Source: COE1 sp949066965
Lineage (GTDB): Bacteria; Bacillota; Clostridia; Lachnospirales; Lachnospiraceae
Direction: 5' to 3'
DNA: 64,000 nt
Assembly (NCBI GenBank): GCA_949066965.1
Contig: CARTDA010000001.1
Span: forward strand, 62,001-126,000
Shown here piece after piece: positions 50,940 to 59,747 of this stretch (position 1 is its first letter; every line of letters starts with the position of its first letter). A model generated the notes under the pieces. The model made no database searches, was not told the origin of the DNA, and saw nothing but the letters and a program-made list of their open reading frames with translations. The position numbers and the translations under genes are program-made.

Positions 50940-52757
50940 TTATCTCATCAGTTCTTCCATCTCGTCAATCAGGCTGTCAAACAGCTTCAGCGCTTCCTCG
51001 ACAGGCTTCTTTGTGGACATGTCAACGCCTGCGTCCTTTAAGATGGACACGGGATCCTTTGAACAGCCCGCGCTCAGGAAATTTTCCTTGTAGGCTTTCA
51101 CCGCCGGCTCACCCTCCTGCAAGATTTTCTGGGAAAGCGCGATTGCGGCAGAGAAACCGGTAGCGTACTGATACACGTAAAAATTGTAGAAAAAGTGCGG
51201 GATGCGCGCCCATTCCAGGTCAATCTTTGCGTCGTGGAAAACATCCTTTCCAAAATACAGGTCAATCAGGTCATGGTAAACCTTACAGGCTGTTTCGGAG
51301 TTGATGCTTTCCTCGTTCTGTACCATCTGGCTCATCTTCAGCTCGAATTCCGCAAACATTGTCTGGCGGTAAAGCGTCGTGCGGAACTGCTCAAGGAAAT
51401 AATTAATCAGGTATGCACGCTCCTTTTTGTCGGTTGTTTTCTTTAGAAGGTACTGCATCAACAGAGCCTCATTACAGGTGGAGGCAACCTCCGCGACAAA
51501 AATGACATAATCTGCGTTCACAACGGGCTGTTTTTTGTTGGAAAGGTAGGAGTGCAGGGCATGTCCCATCTCATGGATGGCAGTAAATTCACTGTCAAGG
51601 TTATTTTTGTAATTTAACAGCACATAAGGATGAACCCGGCATCCGCTCGAGTATGCGCCGCTGCGTTTTCCTGTGTTTTCGTAAATGTCAATCCAGCGGC
51701 TGGAAAAACCTTCGTCAAGCAGCGCCACGTAGTCTGCGCCAAGGACGGAGAGCGCCTCGCGGATGTTTGCCTTTGTCTCGTCAAACGAGATTTCGCGCTC
51801 TGCATTTGACACCATTGGGACATACAGGTCATACATGTGAAGCTCGTCGACCTTTAACAGCTTCTTTCTGAGACGCACATATTTGTACATGGAATCCATG
51901 TTTTCGTGCACCGCCTCAATTAAGTTGTAGTATACCTGGGGGTCTACATTCGTGCTGTCAAGGGCAGCTTCGAGGGGGCTGTTGTACCTGCGCATTTTCG
52001 CGTAAAAGTGAAGCTGTTTCATCTGTGCGGACAGCACAGCGGCGGATGTGTTTTTCAGCCCGTCATACGTTCTGTAAAGCGATTCAAACGCATCTTTTCT
52101 GACATTCCTGTCATAATTTTGGAGAAGAGGGATAAAGCTTGCATGCGTCACCGGAAGACGGTTGCCCTCGATGTCTGTCACGGAGTCAAACGTCATATCC
52201 GCGTTGTTCAGAAGGCTGAAAATATCGTCGGGCGCCTGCGCAAGATCTCCGGCGGCGGCAAGGATTTTTTCCTCTGCGTCGCTTAAAATGTGTTCTTTTT
52301 TCCGGCGGATGTCATGGATGCATCTTCGGTATTCGTCCAGCTTCGGCTGTCCTTGAAAGAAGCCGTTCAGAACCTCGTCCGGGATTTCGAGTATCTCAGG
52401 CTCCGCGAAGGAAAGTGCGGAGGAGATGGAGACGAACGTGCCCATCGTCTGGTCCTTATAGCCCTGATACGTTGTGTTTCTGGTGTCCTCATCGGCCTTG
52501 CGCAGTGCGTAATTTGCAAAGCGGTCAAGCAGAACGGAAATCTCGTCCTGTAATTGCAGGAAGCCAAGCAGGTTGCCGGCATTTTCACCCAGCGTTCCGT
52601 GGTAGGATTCCAGTTTGGGGATATAGCCCTTTATTTTTTCCAGATCCTGTTTCCACTCGTCGTCGCTGGCATACAAATCTTCGACAGCCCATGTGAATTC
52701 TTTGGGAACATCGCCGCGATGTTCAAAGACGGAAATTGTTTTTTCAGTGTCACTCAT
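50940..52757 (-). CDS. pepF: Oligoendopeptidase F (M3B zinc peptidase)
   Basis: A 605-residue cytoplasmic metallopeptidase that cleaves oligopeptides of about 7-17 residues. The zinc motif FTAIHEMGHALHSYLSNKKQ has HEMGH at 395-399, with the third ligand Glu in EVASTCNEALLMQYLL about 25 residues on; the N-terminal helical lobe is typical (EFTWAVEDLYASDDEWKQDL). Length is normal. GGGAGGA precedes the ATG at 52757, and a sigma-A promoter lies at 52790-52818. It is a single-gene unit ending at the shared terminator. Confidence 0.95.
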   Translation of the reverse strand: MSDTEKTISVFEHRGDVPKEFTWAVEDLYASDDEWKQDLEKIKGYIPKLESYHGTLGENAGNLLGFLQLQDEISVLLDRFANYALRKADEDTRNTTYQGYKDQTMGTFVSISSALSFAEPEILEIPDEVLNGFFQGQPKLDEYRRCIHDIRRKKEHILSDAEEKILAAAGDLAQAPDDIFSLLNNADMTFDSVTDIEGNRLPVTHASFIPLLQNYDRNVRKDAFESLYRTYDGLKNTSAAVLSAQMKQLHFYAKMRRYNSPLEAALDSTNVDPQVYYNLIEAVHENMDSMYKYVRLRKKLLKVDELHMYDLYVPMVSNAEREISFDETKANIREALSVLGADYVALLDEGFSSRWIDIYENTGKRSGAYSSGCRVHPYVLLNYKNNLDSEFTAIHEMGHALHSYLSNKKQPVVNADYVIFVAEVASTCNEALLMQYLLKKTTDKKERAYLINYFLEQFRTTLYRQTMFAEFELKMSQMVQNEESINSETACKVYHDLIDLYFGKDVFHDAKIDLEWARIPHFFYNFYVYQYATGFSAAIALSQKILQEGEPAVKAYKENFLSAGCSKDPVSILKDAGVDMSTKKPVEEALKLFDSLIDEMEELMR

Positions 52758-52789
52758 TTGACAGTCCTCCCTTATTTGTTCATAACAAT

Positions 52790-52818
52790 ACTATACTATA
52801 AATTGGCAGAAACGGCAA
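52790..52818 (-). promoter_or_regulatory. Sigma-A promoter of pepF
   Basis: On the minus strand: -35 TTGCCG (52818-52813), 17-nt spacer, -10 TATAGT (52795-52790), 33 nt before the ATG. A -10-like TATACT on the plus strand (52849-52854) may serve the divergent GGDEF gene, but its -35 is poor. Confidence 0.65.
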
Positions 52819-52931
52819 GACGCAATAGCCAATTTGGGTGAAGTGTGTTATACTAAAAAAATAGAGGTTTTTTGTTGTTTGAACGGTAGAACAGGGACGA
52901 ATTACGATGATGGCAGGAATGGGGGGTAACA

Positions 52932-55900
52932 ATGCAAAACAGACAGATTGACAGATTGATAAACCAACTGGTAAAAAAGAGTGCGCACTCGAAAGATAAG
53001 GCACTGTTTATCAGGCATTACGATGCATACAGCATAGATGCAGGCTGCGTAAAAAAAATAGTGCAGGATGCAGGCTTTTTCTGCCTTGACCACGAATTTT
53101 CCCTTTACGGAATCCAGTCTGCCTTTGAGCCGTTTCTGGACTGGACAAAGGAGCTGTACCCAAAAAGCGGGGAGGGAAGCATCCGGGATTTTCTCAAAAA
53201 GTGCAGGGTCTATCCGCTGCACTATGGGATTCTGGAATCTTTCATTGAGACTGGCGCGTGCGTTCGATGGGAGGATATCCTGCTTCACGAGATTTCCTAT
53301 GAACAGACAAGGATGATGAAAAACATCATCAATATCTTTCAATACATGTCGGAAAAGAAACCGATTTTTCTGCTGTTAAACCGTGTCCACCTGGCGCAGA
53401 GCTCGTCGCTGTGCTTTTTGTACCAGCTGATATCCCGCCTGAAGGAATGCAATGTTTACATATTCGGGGCATACAATGAAGACTACAAAATCCGGCCATA
53501 CCTGGCGGATGACATGAAGCAGTTTACGGATTTGCTTGAAAGACAGCAGCTTGTTGTGAGCATGGTTTTTGAGGAGCGCATCCAGGAGTACTTTGATTCG
53601 GATTTTGTCCCCGAAAAAGGGAAGCTTGCCCAGTATGCGGTCCAGATGAACAATATGATAGAAACGGGGGCTTACCGGCAGGCAAATTATTATTTGTCGT
53701 TTATTTTACAAAAGTACCAGACACACCAGATTCATCTGAACGATGCGGACTACGATGTGTGGGTGAAAATCTGTATCCTGTACATCCGGTGCTGCCTGTA
53801 CCGCAACGATATCAGCAATGCGACGCGTGTGGCAAACCGCATTAGTGCAGAGCTTATGGGAACCGGGGAATGGCAGAAGGAACGGTTTATGATATCCTAC
53901 TATATCGGGATGGCGCAAATCCGCAATGCAAACAATGAGCTGGCAGACCAGTGTGCCGCGGCATGCAGTGACATCCTGAAACATTACAGCGACGAGACAC
54001 TGACCATGCGCCTCCTGATACTGAAGGATGTAAACCTGTATCTCGGCTTTGATGCAAAGAACCTGGTTGCGGATGCTGTCGTGACGGATGAGAAACTGAT
54101 TGCACTGTTAAGGAAATATGACTTCTCCAACCATCTTTCCTATATATATACCAACTGCATGACGAATGTGCTAAATTCGGTTTTAAATGACACGCCAAAG
54201 GACAGGGAATATTATGAGGAGGGACTCCGGCTTGCCGAACAGAACGGAAACAATAACTGTGTGATTGTGTTTTATACCAACCGTGTCGTGCTGGCGTCTT
54301 CCATCGGGCGTTTTGACCTTCCCGAAGGTTACTACAAGCATATCCTGCATCTGATAGAGGAGGACGGGGATTTGCGCGCCCTGTGCTACAACTACAATGG
54401 AATGGGGTATTTTACCTGTGTGGACGGCTGTTATGAAAAATCGGACGAATACTATACAAAGGCACTAAAGATTGCTTATGAGATGCAGGACTCGCAGCTT
54501 GTCGCGGAGACGCTTTACAACAAGTGTATCACGGCGTTCATTGCGAGGGATTACAGAAATGCCATCCGCTATATCGAGCTGTCGATTGACGTTGTCGAGC
54601 GCATGGGGTATATGCGTTTTATTGCCAACTGGTCCAAACTGTACGGGCTTGCGGCGCTTTCCAATTTTTATGACAACAATGAGTACAGCTGCAATTTCCA
54701 TTTTGACAAAATGCGGCGCTTTCTTTCCCATCTGCTCGATACGGACGACGAGTCGAAATATGCGTTCTGGGATGACGACCTTTTTCTCTTTTATCTTGTG
54801 AGCGGCATGCTGGAAAAAGGCGCCGAGCACTATGAGCAGGCGGTCAGGGAGATGGAGCGTGCCAAGAAGCATCTGCTGCGGACACCGGGATTTTTCTTCT
54901 TTGGCTATCCGGTTCTTGCCAGGGAAATGGCGGACTGCTATGACCGGCTCGGGCTGGAAAAGGAGCGTCAGGACATACTGGAGGAGGCGATAAGGGAGCT
55001 TGCCGAAAAAAATTACCGGCCTGAGATTCCGCATCTGCGGGCGTTGCGGGACAGGGAGGACTTTCCGCTCTGCCAGTATGCGTTTCCGTTTGACAAGGAG
55101 CTGCTGCGGGAAATCCGGGCGCTGTACAACGAGGCAGCCATCAAGAAATCCAATGATATATTCCGGGCAGATTCGGAATACCTTGTATCATGGCAGAGCG
55201 TGCTGGCTGAAAACAAGCCGCTTAAGGAGATGTGTGACAATGCGGTCACGGTTGCGATGAGCCATTTCCGCATTGACAGCCTGTATATGTTTTCCAGAAA
55301 GGAAAACGGTTTGAAACCGTTTCTGAAGTCGGACGACAAATGCTTTACGGATGACGACTTATCGGTGATTGAACGGTTTGCCAAGGCGTATTCCAACGGA
55401 TTTGTGGTGTCGCGTTTCGAAAAGGATTACTATTTGTTTGAGTCGCTGCTATTTATTTTCGGGCTGAATGATGTCGTGTCGTTTATGATGACTTCGTATA
55501 TCAGGGATGGGGAAGTGGAAGGGGCGGCGATTGCCTGTATCGACATGAAGGAGAATCTGCGGATGAACAATTACCTGCTTGACGGGGAGGCGCTCAATAT
55601 TTTCAAGGTTACATACCGCCAGTTGGTGGATTTCGTCGAGAAGGAACAGGCAAACGAGCTGGTGCATGCCATGAATGAGAAGCTGCGCAATGCAAACAAA
55701 AAGCTCGAGGAGATTGCGATTAAGGATGCGCTGACAGGCATTTACAACCGTCAGGGGCTTGCCGCGAAGATAGAGGAGCTGAAAGAAAACGGCACGAAAA
55801 GTTGCGGCATTGTGTACTTTGACCTGGACAACTTCAAGTATTATAACGACACGTTTGGGCATGATGTCGGGGATCTGATTCTGGTACAGTTTGCGCGCAT

Positions 55901-56252
55901 TTTAAGGGAGCTTGCGCCTGAGGACGGCATTCCCATCCGGTATGGCGGTGATGAATTCCTGCTGATGCTGCCGGGGGAGGGTGAGGAGAAGGGCGTCACG
56001 CTGGCAAGGCATTTTTATGAAATACTGGAACGTGACCACTACTATATCCCGAATATTGAAGAAAAGCTCGGGCGTTCTGTCATCATACCGGACGAAAAAC
56101 GCATTTCCAGTTCCATCGGAATCGCGGCGGCAGGCGATGGCGCAGGCTACGACATTAACGGCGCCATCATGCATGCGGACGAGGCGCTGTACCGCATCAA
56201 GAGAACAACAAAACGCAATTATATTACATGGTCTGCAATTTTGGACGTGTGA
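52932..56252 (+). CDS. Diguanylate cyclase with degenerate ATPase-like and TPR regions
   Basis: A 1106-residue soluble protein. Residues 1-220 resemble the AAA/STAND ATPase domain of MalT-like regulators, but the P-loop position reads LFIRHYDAYSIDAG, without GxxxxGKS; the later KPIFLLLNRVHLAQSSSLCF matches the Walker B region, also without acidic pairs. Residues about 230-720 are helical TPR-like repeats. About 730-900 looks like a GAF-type sensor, then a coiled coil (HAMNEKLRNANKKLEEIAIK) and a GGDEF domain with an intact RYGGDEF (1005-1009) and VYFDLDNFKYYNDTFGHDVG. No RxxD inhibitory site precedes GGDEF. It should make cyclic di-GMP in response to an unknown signal. GGGGGG precedes the ATG; it is 15 bp upstream of addB. 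Confidence 0.88.
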   Translation: MQNRQIDRLINQLVKKSAHSKDKALFIRHYDAYSIDAGCVKKIVQDAGFFCLDHEFSLYGIQSAFEPFLDWTKELYPKSGEGSIRDFLKKCRVYPLHYGILESFIETGACVRWEDILLHEISYEQTRMMKNIINIFQYMSEKKPIFLLLNRVHLAQSSSLCFLYQLISRLKECNVYIFGAYNEDYKIRPYLADDMKQFTDLLERQQLVVSMVFEERIQEYFDSDFVPEKGKLAQYAVQMNNMIETGAYRQANYYLSFILQKYQTHQIHLNDADYDVWVKICILYIRCCLYRNDISNATRVANRISAELMGTGEWQKERFMISYYIGMAQIRNANNELADQCAAACSDILKHYSDETLTMRLLILKDVNLYLGFDAKNLVADAVVTDEKLIALLRKYDFSNHLSYIYTNCMTNVLNSVLNDTPKDREYYEEGLRLAEQNGNNNCVIVFYTNRVVLASSIGRFDLPEGYYKHILHLIEEDGDLRALCYNYNGMGYFTCVDGCYEKSDEYYTKALKIAYEMQDSQLVAETLYNKCITAFIARDYRNAIRYIELSIDVVERMGYMRFIANWSKLYGLAALSNFYDNNEYSCNFHFDKMRRFLSHLLDTDDESKYAFWDDDLFLFYLVSGMLEKGAEHYEQAVREMERAKKHLLRTPGFFFFGYPVLAREMADCYDRLGLEKERQDILEEAIRELAEKNYRPEIPHLRALRDREDFPLCQYAFPFDKELLREIRALYNEAAIKKSNDIFRADSEYLVSWQSVLAENKPLKEMCDNAVTVAMSHFRIDSLYMFSRKENGLKPFLKSDDKCFTDDDLSVIERFAKAYSNGFVVSRFEKDYYLFESLLFIFGLNDVVSFMMTSYIRDGEVEGAAIACIDMKENLRMNNYLLDGEALNIFKVTYRQLVDFVEKEQANELVHAMNEKLRNANKKLEEIAIKDALTGIYNRQGLAAKIEELKENGTKSCGIVYFDLDNFKYYNDTFGHDVGDLILVQFARILRELAPEDGIPIRYGGDEFLLMLPGEGEEKGVTLARHFYEILERDHYYIPNIEEKLGRSVIIPDEKRISSSIGIAAAGDGAGYDINGAIMHADEALYRIKRTTKRNYITWSAILDV

Positions 56253-56267
56253 CAGCAAGGAGAGGCA

Positions 56268-59200
56268 ATGGGACTGCAATTTTATATCGGGGCGTCAGGC
56301 TCCGGCAAAAGTCATTTGCTATATGACCGCATCATAGCAGAATCACAGCAGAATCCGCACACCAACTATCTGATTGTCGTGCCGGATCAGTTTACCATGC
56401 AGACACAGCTTGAGATGGTAAAGAGGCATCCCCGGAAAGGGATCCTGAATATCGATGTCCTGAGCTTTGGGAGACTGTCGCACAGGATTTTTGAGGAGGT
56501 GGGCGGAAATGACAGGCCCGTCCTTGACGACACGGGGAAAAGCCTGGTACTGCGGCGCGTGGCGGCAGGGCTGGAGGATCAGCTTGGCGTCATGAAAAGA
56601 AATATCAGAAAGCCAGGCTATATCAGCGAAGTAAAATCGGCATTGTCGGAATTTATGCAGTACGGACTGGGAACAAAGGACGTGGAGAAGCTGTGCCAGT
56701 ATGCATCCAGAAGAAATGCGCTCGCCTATAAGCTAAAGGATTTGAACCTCCTGTACGAGGGCTTTCTGCAATACATCCAGGAACGGTATATCACGACCGA
56801 GGAGACGCTCGACATCCTGCGGAAAGCGCTGCCAAGGTCAAGGGTTGTCAGGGACAGCGTGATTGTATTTGACGGATTTACAGGATTCACGCCGATACAG
56901 TACAATGTCATACAGGAGCTTATGGTTCAGGCGCGGGACGTCATCGTCACGGTCACGATGGACACACGCGAGGACGCCTATACACTGGATGGGGAACAGA
57001 AGCTGTTCCATCTGAGCAAAAAGACCATCCATGACCTTGACAGGCGTTGCCGTGAGGCGGGCGTGAAACGGGAAAAGGATGAAAGGATAACAGGGGAGAC
57101 TGTTTACCGCTACAAGGATAATGCGGGGCTTTCCCACCTTGAGCGGGAGCTGTTCCGCTATCCTTACAAGGAATACAGCGGCGAACAGGAAAACATACAT
57201 ATTTTTGAGGCGTCAAACCCGAAAGAAGAGCTGCGCCAGGTCTGTCTGGAAATCCGGCGGCTTGTGCGCGAAAAACAGTACTGTTACCGCGACATCGCAG
57301 TGGTTACGGGAGACATGGACCGGTATGGTTTTGCAGCGCGGGAGCTGTTCGGGCGCTTTGACATTCCTTATTTTTTAGACCAGACCAACAAGCTGGTCTT
57401 AAATCCGTTTATTGAGTTTATCCGGAGCGCGCTCCTGGTCGTGACACAGGAGTATTCATATGAATCCGTATTTCATTTTCTGCGGTGCGGCATGGCGGAC
57501 ATTACGCCGGACGAGGCGGACCGTCTGGAAAACTACTGCCTGCATATGGGAATCCGGGGCAGAAAGGCATGGAACAAAAAGTTCACCAGGCGCATGAATA
57601 AGCAGGACGAGGAGGCCGCGGTGCTTGATGAACTGAACGCGGCAAGGGAAAAGATAACGGCGATGCTCGAGCCGCTCATGAAAAAAAGGACAGAGAAGGT
57701 GACCGGGAAGGAGTTTGTCAGGGCATTATATGCGTTTATCGTCAATGCGTCGATAGAGGAAAAGCTTGCAAGGTATGAGCAGTTTTTTACGGAACAGGGC
57801 GATTTTGTGCGCGCAAAGGAGTACGCGCAGATTTACAGGCTTGTGATGGAGCTGCTGGAGCAGATTTGTGGCCTTCTGGGTGAGGAGGAGCTGGAAATCA
57901 AGGAGTTTGCCGACATCCTGGACGCAGGCTTTGCGGAGATTAAGGTGGGCACCATTCCGCAGACGGTTGACAAGGTGGTTATCGGGGATATCCAGCGGAC
58001 AAGGCTCTGTGAGATTAAGGCGTTGTTTTTTGTCGGCGTCAATGACGGCATCATACCGAAATCCGGGGGAACAGGGGGCATCATTTCCGACATTGACCGC
58101 GCGTTTTTACAGGAGTCGGAATACGAGCTTGCGCCGACGCCGAGACAGCAGATGTATATCCAGCGGCTTTATCTGTACCTGATGATGACAAAGCCGACAG
58201 AGCGCCTGTATCTGTCTTATGCGAAGGTGGACAATGAGGGAAAGAGCATTCGTCCGGCGTATCTGGTCAGCACGGTGACAAGGCTGTTTCCGGATATTGT
58301 AATCACGCAGCCGCAGACGCGCCCCATGGAGGATCAGATAGAGTCGCCGGCGGATGCGCTTTCCTATCTGGTCGGGCTTTTGCGCCGGTATGCGGCAGAT
58401 GATATCGGGGATGAGAAACAGCTTTTCATCACACTTTATGACACATATGTCAGAAATGAGAAGTATGCCCCGATACTCGAACAGATGAGGCGGGCGGCGT
58501 TTTCCTATTTGTCCAATGCGGACAGGAACAGGATTCCGCGGGAGCTTGCAGGAATGCTGTACGGTCAGGTGCTGAAAAACAGCGTGAGCCGTCTTGAAAA
58601 ATTTGCCTCCTGCGCGTACGCCCATTTTCTCCAGTACGGACTGAGCCTGGAAGAACGCGACAAATACAGCTTTGAGCGTGTCGACATGGGAAACGTGTTC
58701 CATGCTGTCCTGGAGAGCTTTTCGGACAGACTTGCCGAGGAGGGATATACATGGTTTGATTTTCCGAAGGAGGCAGGGGAGCGGATTGTCGCGGAATGTC
58801 TTGAGAGCTATGCGGTGTCATATGGGGAGACGATTCTGTACAGCAGCAAGCGCAACGAATATATGATAACGCGGATGCGCAGGATTCTGAACCGCACCGT
58901 GCAGACCTTGCAGTACCAGCTGCAAAAGGGGGCGTTTACGCCGGAAAATTTCGAGCTGTCGTTTCAGATGACGTCAGACCTTGATGCGGTCAATATCGCG
59001 CTCTCCAAGGAGGAGCGCCTGCAGCTGATAGGGCGCATAGACCGCGTGGATACCTGCAGGAAAGAGGATAAGCTGTATGTAAAAGTCATTGATTACAAGT
59101 CGGGAAACAGGAAGTTTGACCTTGCCGCGCTCTATTATGGGCTTCAGTTACAGCTTGTCGTCTACATGAATGCCGCGTTGGAGGTGCAGAAAAAGAAAAA

Positions 59201-59747
59201 TCCTGACACGCGTGTCATTCCTGCGGCAATGCTGTACTATCATGTGAATGACCCGCTGACCGAGACGGACAAGGGCAGTCCGGACATTGCCGAGATAGAG
59301 GCGGCGATACTGGATGAGCTGAAAATGACAGGCATGGTCAGCGATGACGAGGAAGTGATAAGGCTTCTGGACAAGGATTTTGAGACAAAGTCAACTGTCA
59401 TTCCTGTCGCGCGGAAGAAGGACGGCAGCTTTACGCAGGCGTCAGCAGTGCTGTCAGACAGGGATTTTGAGACGGTATCGGATTTCGTAAACCATAAAAT
59501 CAAGGAGCTGGGCACATCCATCCTCGATGGGGATATCGGTCTGAACCCATATGAGCAGAAGGACACGGACGCGTGTACCTACTGTGCATACAAAAGTGTG
59601 TGCGGATTTGACAAAAAACTTGGTTCGGGGCTGGTCAGGCACCTTGACGACCTGAATCAGGAGGATGCGATGGAGCGTATCCGGCAGAGCCTTGGAACTG
59701 GGGAAGGCATGGACGAAACAGAGAATAAAAACGGAGGTGTGCAGTGA
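56268..59747 (+). CDS. addB: ATP-dependent helicase-nuclease subunit AddB
   Basis: A 1159-residue subunit of the AddAB double-strand-break resection complex. The N-terminus MGLQFYIGASGSGKSHLLYD has an intact Walker A. The C-terminal RecB-type nuclease has VIDYKSGNRKFDLA, and the four iron-sulfur cysteines are Cys782, Cys1103, Cys1106 and Cys1112 (CTYCAYKSVC), spaced almost as in Bacillus subtilis AddB. AAGGAGAG precedes the ATG. The stop overlaps the addA start in TGATG, so translation is coupled. It is encoded in an apparent operon after the diguanylate cyclase gene. With AddA it unwinds broken ends and recognises Chi-like sites. Confidence 0.96.
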   Translation: MGLQFYIGASGSGKSHLLYDRIIAESQQNPHTNYLIVVPDQFTMQTQLEMVKRHPRKGILNIDVLSFGRLSHRIFEEVGGNDRPVLDDTGKSLVLRRVAAGLEDQLGVMKRNIRKPGYISEVKSALSEFMQYGLGTKDVEKLCQYASRRNALAYKLKDLNLLYEGFLQYIQERYITTEETLDILRKALPRSRVVRDSVIVFDGFTGFTPIQYNVIQELMVQARDVIVTVTMDTREDAYTLDGEQKLFHLSKKTIHDLDRRCREAGVKREKDERITGETVYRYKDNAGLSHLERELFRYPYKEYSGEQENIHIFEASNPKEELRQVCLEIRRLVREKQYCYRDIAVVTGDMDRYGFAARELFGRFDIPYFLDQTNKLVLNPFIEFIRSALLVVTQEYSYESVFHFLRCGMADITPDEADRLENYCLHMGIRGRKAWNKKFTRRMNKQDEEAAVLDELNAAREKITAMLEPLMKKRTEKVTGKEFVRALYAFIVNASIEEKLARYEQFFTEQGDFVRAKEYAQIYRLVMELLEQICGLLGEEELEIKEFADILDAGFAEIKVGTIPQTVDKVVIGDIQRTRLCEIKALFFVGVNDGIIPKSGGTGGIISDIDRAFLQESEYELAPTPRQQMYIQRLYLYLMMTKPTERLYLSYAKVDNEGKSIRPAYLVSTVTRLFPDIVITQPQTRPMEDQIESPADALSYLVGLLRRYAADDIGDEKQLFITLYDTYVRNEKYAPILEQMRRAAFSYLSNADRNRIPRELAGMLYGQVLKNSVSRLEKFASCAYAHFLQYGLSLEERDKYSFERVDMGNVFHAVLESFSDRLAEEGYTWFDFPKEAGERIVAECLESYAVSYGETILYSSKRNEYMITRMRRILNRTVQTLQYQLQKGAFTPENFELSFQMTSDLDAVNIALSKEERLQLIGRIDRVDTCRKEDKLYVKVIDYKSGNRKFDLAALYYGLQLQLVVYMNAALEVQKKKNPDTRVIPAAMLYYHVNDPLTETDKGSPDIAEIEAAILDELKMTGMVSDDEEVIRLLDKDFETKSTVIPVARKKDGSFTQASAVLSDRDFETVSDFVNHKIKELGTSILDGDIGLNPYEQKDTDACTYCAYKSVCGFDKKLGSGLVRHLDDLNQEDAMERIRQSLGTGEGMDETENKNGGVQ

